From Candidatus Saccharimonadota bacterium (GTDB taxonomy: Bacteria > Eremiobacterota > Xenobia > Xenobiales > Xenobiaceae): a stretch of DNA of 42,104 nucleotides. Below the pieces are notes generated by a model. That model made no database searches, had not been told where the DNA came from, and was given only the letters and a program-made list of their open reading frames with translations. Each line of letters opens with the position of its first letter. The stretch's first letter is position 1. Positions 39,262 through 42,104 of this stretch are shown piece after piece. The stretch lies in assembly GCA_004554425.1 (NCBI GenBank), contig SFMI01000003.1:1-42104 (forward strand), read 5' to 3'. Position numbers and translations under genes: made by a program.

Positions 39262-40593
39262 ATGAAAAAGCGTCCCGTACCTACTGAAGAATTAGTATTT
39301 TCTGCCGAGCACCTAAATAATCGCGGCCAATTTCTGGCTTTGCGCAGCAATGATACTCAAGCCAGATGTTATTGCGTAGCTCCTCAAGATCACGCTCTTT
39401 GTATGATAGGTGGTAAAAAAAGAGGTGCCCGCCAAACTTGGTTGCGCCAAGTGACAGATCCAGGGCCCGACCGCCGCGAAACTGTCTGTCCTCATTTTGG
39501 CTTTTGCGGCGGCTGTGCTTTGCAACACATTGAATACAGCCAGCAAGCCATTATGAAGGCTGCTCCCATTGAGAGTGCTTTGCGCAATTTAGAACCCCAA
39601 GTAAAAATTTTACCTGTACAAGAAGCCCCTACTCCTTGGTATTATCGTAGCAAAGTAGAATTAAGCTTTATAGACGATTGCTTAGGCTTTAATATTCGCG
39701 GTCTCTTCCAAAAAGTTACTAATGTTGACGAATGCTTCATCGGCCCGCCTTGCAATAGAGAAGTAATTGGAACGGTACGCCAGTGGCAAAAGAAACATGC
39801 TTTCCCCGGCTGGAATCCCAAAAGCAATAGCGGATTTTTGCGTTATTTAGTTATTCGCTATAGTTCCTATACAAAGCAATTTCTAGTAGCTCTAATAACA
39901 GCCACACCAACTTCTTTTGCCATTGATGAAGCTGAAAATCCGCTACAGCAATTGGCTAAAGAATTGATGGAAATACCGGGAGCAGCCGGAGTTATCCACG
40001 TTATCCACGACGATATAAGCCCGGTAGCTTCCGGAAAAGAAGAATATTTATTGGCCGGTAAAGCAGAAATTCAGGAGAAAGTAAACGATTTAGAGTTTTC
40101 TTTAGGCTGGCGCTCTTTCTTCCAATCAAATCCGCCAGCTTACGCTCATATGCTGCGCACAGCTCGCCAATGGGTAGGCCACCAGGAAAAGATCCTCGAT
40201 TTATACTGCGGCGTAGGTAGCATAGGCTTATCTTTGGAAGGCAACCTTATCGGCGTAGAAGCCGTTCCGCAAGCCATTGAACATGCTAAGCTCAATGCGG
40301 CCCGTTTGGGACGTTCAGCCGAATTTTACTGTGCCAATTCTGAAGATTGGCCCAGCTTAGAGTGCAGCCTGCTCATTTTGGATCCTCCCCGCAGCGGCTG
40401 CCATCCTAAAATGATCGAGCGTGTCATTAATGAAGGGCCGGAAAAGCTACTCTATATTTCCTGTAATTGTCACCGCTTTATCGAAGAATATGCCACTTTG
40501 CAAAAAGCCTACCGTTTGGTACAAGCTCAACTTTACGATTTCTTCCCCCACACTCCGCATATTGAAACGCTTATGTTGTTGGAAAAAATTTAG
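39262..40593 (+). CDS. 23S rRNA/tRNA (uracil-5-)-methyltransferase, RumA/TrmA family
   Basis: The [4Fe-4S] ligands C76-x5-C82-x2-C85 (CPHFGFCGGC) with a fourth Cys in NVDECFIG, the SAM site LDLYCGVGSIGLSL, LLILDPPRSGC, and the nucleophile YISCNC mark a uracil-C5 methyltransferase. The iron-sulfur cluster favours the RlmD/RlmCD (RumA) group, which methylates 23S rRNA U1939 (and U747), over TrmA. The N-terminal TRAM domain is present but short and unusual (residues ~8-60). 443 residues is normal length. The ATG at 39262 follows AAAGGA. It ends at a bidirectional terminator shared with the converging MerR gene. Confidence 0.93.
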   Translation: MKKRPVPTEELVFSAEHLNNRGQFLALRSNDTQARCYCVAPQDHALCMIGGKKRGARQTWLRQVTDPGPDRRETVCPHFGFCGGCALQHIEYSQQAIMKAAPIESALRNLEPQVKILPVQEAPTPWYYRSKVELSFIDDCLGFNIRGLFQKVTNVDECFIGPPCNREVIGTVRQWQKKHAFPGWNPKSNSGFLRYLVIRYSSYTKQFLVALITATPTSFAIDEAENPLQQLAKELMEIPGAAGVIHVIHDDISPVASGKEEYLLAGKAEIQEKVNDLEFSLGWRSFFQSNPPAYAHMLRTARQWVGHQEKILDLYCGVGSIGLSLEGNLIGVEAVPQAIEHAKLNAARLGRSAEFYCANSEDWPSLECSLLILDPPRSGCHPKMIERVINEGPEKLLYISCNCHRFIEEYATLQKAYRLVQAQLYDFFPHTPHIETLMLLEKI

Positions 40594-40601
40594 GTATAAA
40601 C

Positions 40602-40649
40602 AAAAAATAGGGGTGCCTTCTTCTATAGAAAAGACGTCCCTATTTTTTG
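40602..40649. terminator. Bidirectional terminator
   Basis: AAAAAATAGGG pairs with CCCTATTTTTT, with partial pairing of the CTTCT/AGAAAAG interior, giving A- and T-runs on both sides. It serves the uracil methyltransferase and the converging MerR gene. Confidence 0.85.
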
Positions 40650-40699
40650 TTTAAAGCCTTTGCTTAACTTCCGCCTAAAAGTGCACTTTTATAGCATTT

Positions 40700-41131
40700 T
40701 TAGCTGTGAATCTTAAGATATAATTCCCTAATTTCTGCAGGCATTTCGTCGGCACTAATGTCGATGCAGCGACCATTTTCTACTGCTTGCTCATAATACC
40801 AGCACTTGTACTTTAGCACGTCCAAAACTTTATACATGCGCTCAATTTCGGCTTCTACATTGGCCTTTTGCCTACGAAAGAGCTCACGCCTTTGTAAAAA
40901 AGTTTTGCTTCCCTGGCCGCACCAAATAAATTGCTTTATATCTTTGACGCCCAAACCAGACTTTTTTAAGCACTCAATAATTCTTAAAGTTTCTATCTCC
41001 CGATCTGTAAATTGACGTATACCAGACGAGCGCTGCAAATTAGGGAAAAGACCTTCCTTATCATAAAAGCGCAACGTAGAGATAGGTAAATCAAACCGCT
41101 TGGCAATTTGCCCAATAGTATAAGTTTGCAA
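40700..41131 (-). CDS. MerR-family transcriptional regulator
   Basis: The N-terminal MerR HTH (YTIGQIAKRF...STLRFYDKEGLFP) and wing (RQFTDREIETL) are followed by a coiled-coil dimerisation helix and a C-terminal KYKCWYYEQAVENGRC segment typical of the AdhR/YfmP-like group; the two cysteines there could sense electrophiles or redox changes. 143 residues. TTG start, with GGGAAG eight bases upstream. It is divergent from the flavoprotein gene whose promoter carries its predicted operator, and so most likely activates the flavoprotein-alcohol dehydrogenase pair under aldehyde or thiol stress. Confidence 0.93.
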   Translation of the reverse strand: MQTYTIGQIAKRFDLPISTLRFYDKEGLFPNLQRSSGIRQFTDREIETLRIIECLKKSGLGVKDIKQFIWCGQGSKTFLQRRELFRRQKANVEAEIERMYKVLDVLKYKCWYYEQAVENGRCIDISADEMPAEIRELYLKIHS

Positions 41132-41168
41132 AAGAATATCTTCCCGTCGATTTTTTAGCCCTGAACAC

Positions 41169-41199
41169 TTGACCTAAAGTTAAGTTTAGGTCTTACACT
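41169..41199 (+). promoter_or_regulatory. MerR-type promoter with 19-bp spacer and operator
   Basis: TTGACC (41169-41174) and TACACT (41194-41199) are separated by 19 bp, the overlong spacing that MerR proteins correct by DNA untwisting. A perfect dyad GACCTAAA-6nt-TTTAGGTC (41171-41192) lies between them, closely matching the TTGACCTAAAGTTAA operator class known for AdhR-like regulators. It should drive the flavoprotein and alcohol dehydrogenase genes. Confidence 0.85.
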
Positions 41200-41254
41200 C
41201 CAGCATATCGGGGACAATTATAAAAGTCAACTATTTTTACGAGGTTTCAAATCA

Positions 41255-41794
41255 ATGTCCAAAAAAGTTTTAGTAATAAGCACCAGTTTGAGAAAAAACA
41301 GTAACTCAGAAACTTTAGCCGATGCCTTTTTAGCTGGAGCCAAAGCCTCTGGTAACCAAGTAGAAAAAATTAATTTACGCGGTAAAAAAATAGCCTTTTG
41401 CCAAGGATGCTTAGCTTGCCAAAATACACAAAAATGCGTTATAGAGGATGACGCTGTAGCTATTGCCGCCAAAATGAAAGAGGCTGACGTAATTACTTTT
41501 GCCACTCCCATTTATTACTATGAAATGAGTGGACAAATGAAAACTATGCTCGACCGAGCCAATCCTCTCTTCTCTTCAAATTACGCTTTTCGCGATATTT
41601 ACATGCTTACTACAGCCGCTGAAGATGGAAACGAAGTACCGGAAAAGGCTATAAATGGTTTGCAAGGCTGGATAGATTGTTTCGAAAAGGCCCACTTAGC
41701 TGGTTCCGTATTTGCCGGCGGAGTGACCGACGGAGGCTCTATAAAAGGCCATCACGCTTTACAGCAAGCTTATGATTTAGGAAAAGCTATCTAA
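41255..41794 (+). CDS. Flavodoxin-fold NAD(P)H-dependent FMN reductase / iron-sulfur flavoprotein
   Basis: An N-terminal flavodoxin-type beta strand and FMN-phosphate loop (STSLRKNSNSETLA) and the second loop TPIYYYEMSGQMKTMLDR identify the NADPH-dependent FMN reductase superfamily. The compact C-x2-C-x2-C-x5-C set (CQGCLACQNTQKC) equals the cluster motif of archaeal-type iron-sulfur flavoproteins, although FMN-only relatives also carry part of it. 179 residues. It is first in the MerR-controlled unit, 29 bp before the alcohol dehydrogenase, and likely handles quinones, nitro compounds or electron transfer under stress. Confidence 0.9.
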   Translation: MSKKVLVISTSLRKNSNSETLADAFLAGAKASGNQVEKINLRGKKIAFCQGCLACQNTQKCVIEDDAVAIAAKMKEADVITFATPIYYYEMSGQMKTMLDRANPLFSSNYAFRDIYMLTTAAEDGNEVPEKAINGLQGWIDCFEKAHLAGSVFAGGVTDGGSIKGHHALQQAYDLGKAI

Positions 41795-41823
41795 ATTTAT
41801 GATACACATCAAGGAGTAATACA

Positions 41824-42104
41824 ATGTTAGGTGATTTTACTTATTGCAATTCTACCAAACTTTATTTTGGCGAAAAGGCTTTACAAAATTTGGCTTCAGA
41901 ATTGGCCAAATACGGCCAAAATATAGTTTTAGTCTACGGCGGTGGTTCTATTAAGAAAAACGGCATTTACGCTCAAGTAAGAGAAATTTTGCAAGATTGT
42001 GGCAAAAATGTAGCAGAAATTTCTGGTGTTATGCCCAACCCCACTTTGGCCAAACTTTATGAAGGCGTAGATATTACCCGTAAGCACAAAGCAGACTTAA
42101 TTTT
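41824..42104 (+). CDS. Iron-containing alcohol dehydrogenase, BdhA/YqhD type, 3' end missing
   Basis: The ATG follows AAGGAG at seven bases. The 93 visible residues show CNSTKLYFGEKAL, VLVYGGGSIKKNGIY and SGVMPNPTLAKLYEGV, the N-terminal NAD(P)-binding blocks of the BdhA/YqhD branch of group III alcohol dehydrogenases. The catalytic metal-binding half lies past the window end. The YqhD group reduces short-chain aldehydes with NADPH, in keeping with control by the AdhR-like MerR regulator. Confidence 0.93.
   Translation, partial: MLGDFTYCNSTKLYFGEKALQNLASELAKYGQNIVLVYGGGSIKKNGIYAQVREILQDCGKNVAEISGVMPNPTLAKLYEGVDITRKHKADLI

Overview
The window reads as chromosomal DNA of an anaerobic or microaerophilic bacterium, roughly 40-45% GC by eye. 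Genes are densely packed, many have GGAGG-type ribosome binding sites, GTG and TTG starts are common, and intrinsic terminators are frequent. The maf-mreB-mreC-mreD-mrdA cluster, an energy-coupling-factor (ECF) transporter, an M29 aminopeptidase, an AdhR-like MerR promoter and PduO-type cobalamin chemistry fit a Bacillota-like gut anaerobe. The long Rho insertion and the kinase-TPR fusion are unusual there, so I do not name a taxon. No rRNA, tRNA, CRISPR array, prophage or intact insertion sequence was seen.

Layout. 1-380: 3' end of an Rrf2 regulator with three cysteines. 513-6085 (minus): Ser/Thr kinase with 11 TPRs, a radical SAM protein and Rho with a ~240-residue disordered insertion. 6288-13080 (minus): transport and envelope genes. 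These are an ABC-2 permease with its own operator-bearing promoter, a small anchored protein, a tightly coupled three-gene unit (zinc-ribbon protein, membrane protein, ABC ATPase) and a MacB/LolD-like ABC pair. 13305-20604 (minus): cell shape and division genes ftsZ, mrdA, mreD, mreC, a degenerate mreB, and maf with an insertion. An IS200/IS605-type right-end remnant lies directly in front of ftsZ. 20694-22370 (plus): cobalamin adenosyltransferase, rpsT with a clear promoter and terminator, and a uridine-kinase-like P-loop protein. 22447-28006 (minus): S-adenosylhomocysteinase, a Nif3-family protein, and histidine/formylglutamate catabolism (hutI, glutamate formimidoyltransferase, hutG-like). 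28275-34904 (mostly plus): M29 aminopeptidase, an alpha/beta hydrolase on the minus strand, then an ECF system in which S and T components are fused and both ATPases are fused, followed by an exported or anchored CofE-like protein. 35012-38933 (minus): tatC, tatA, mutS and an extremely acidic small protein. 39262-42104: 23S/tRNA uracil methyltransferase, and a MerR regulator divergent from an iron-sulfur-type flavoprotein and an iron alcohol dehydrogenase cut by the window end.

How the genes work together. The ftsZ-mrdA-mreD-mreC-mreB-maf block is the elongation/division module. hutI and ftcD give the last two steps of histidine breakdown to glutamate, although hutH and hutU are absent from the window. 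The MerR operator with a 19-bp spacer predicts stress-induced expression of the flavoprotein and alcohol dehydrogenase.

The points most worth a second look are the TnpB/omega-RNA-like remnant in the ftsZ leader, an MreB that has lost its nucleotide-binding signatures, the Maf insertion, the doubly fused ECF transporter next to a CofE-like protein, and the poly-acidic repeat protein.
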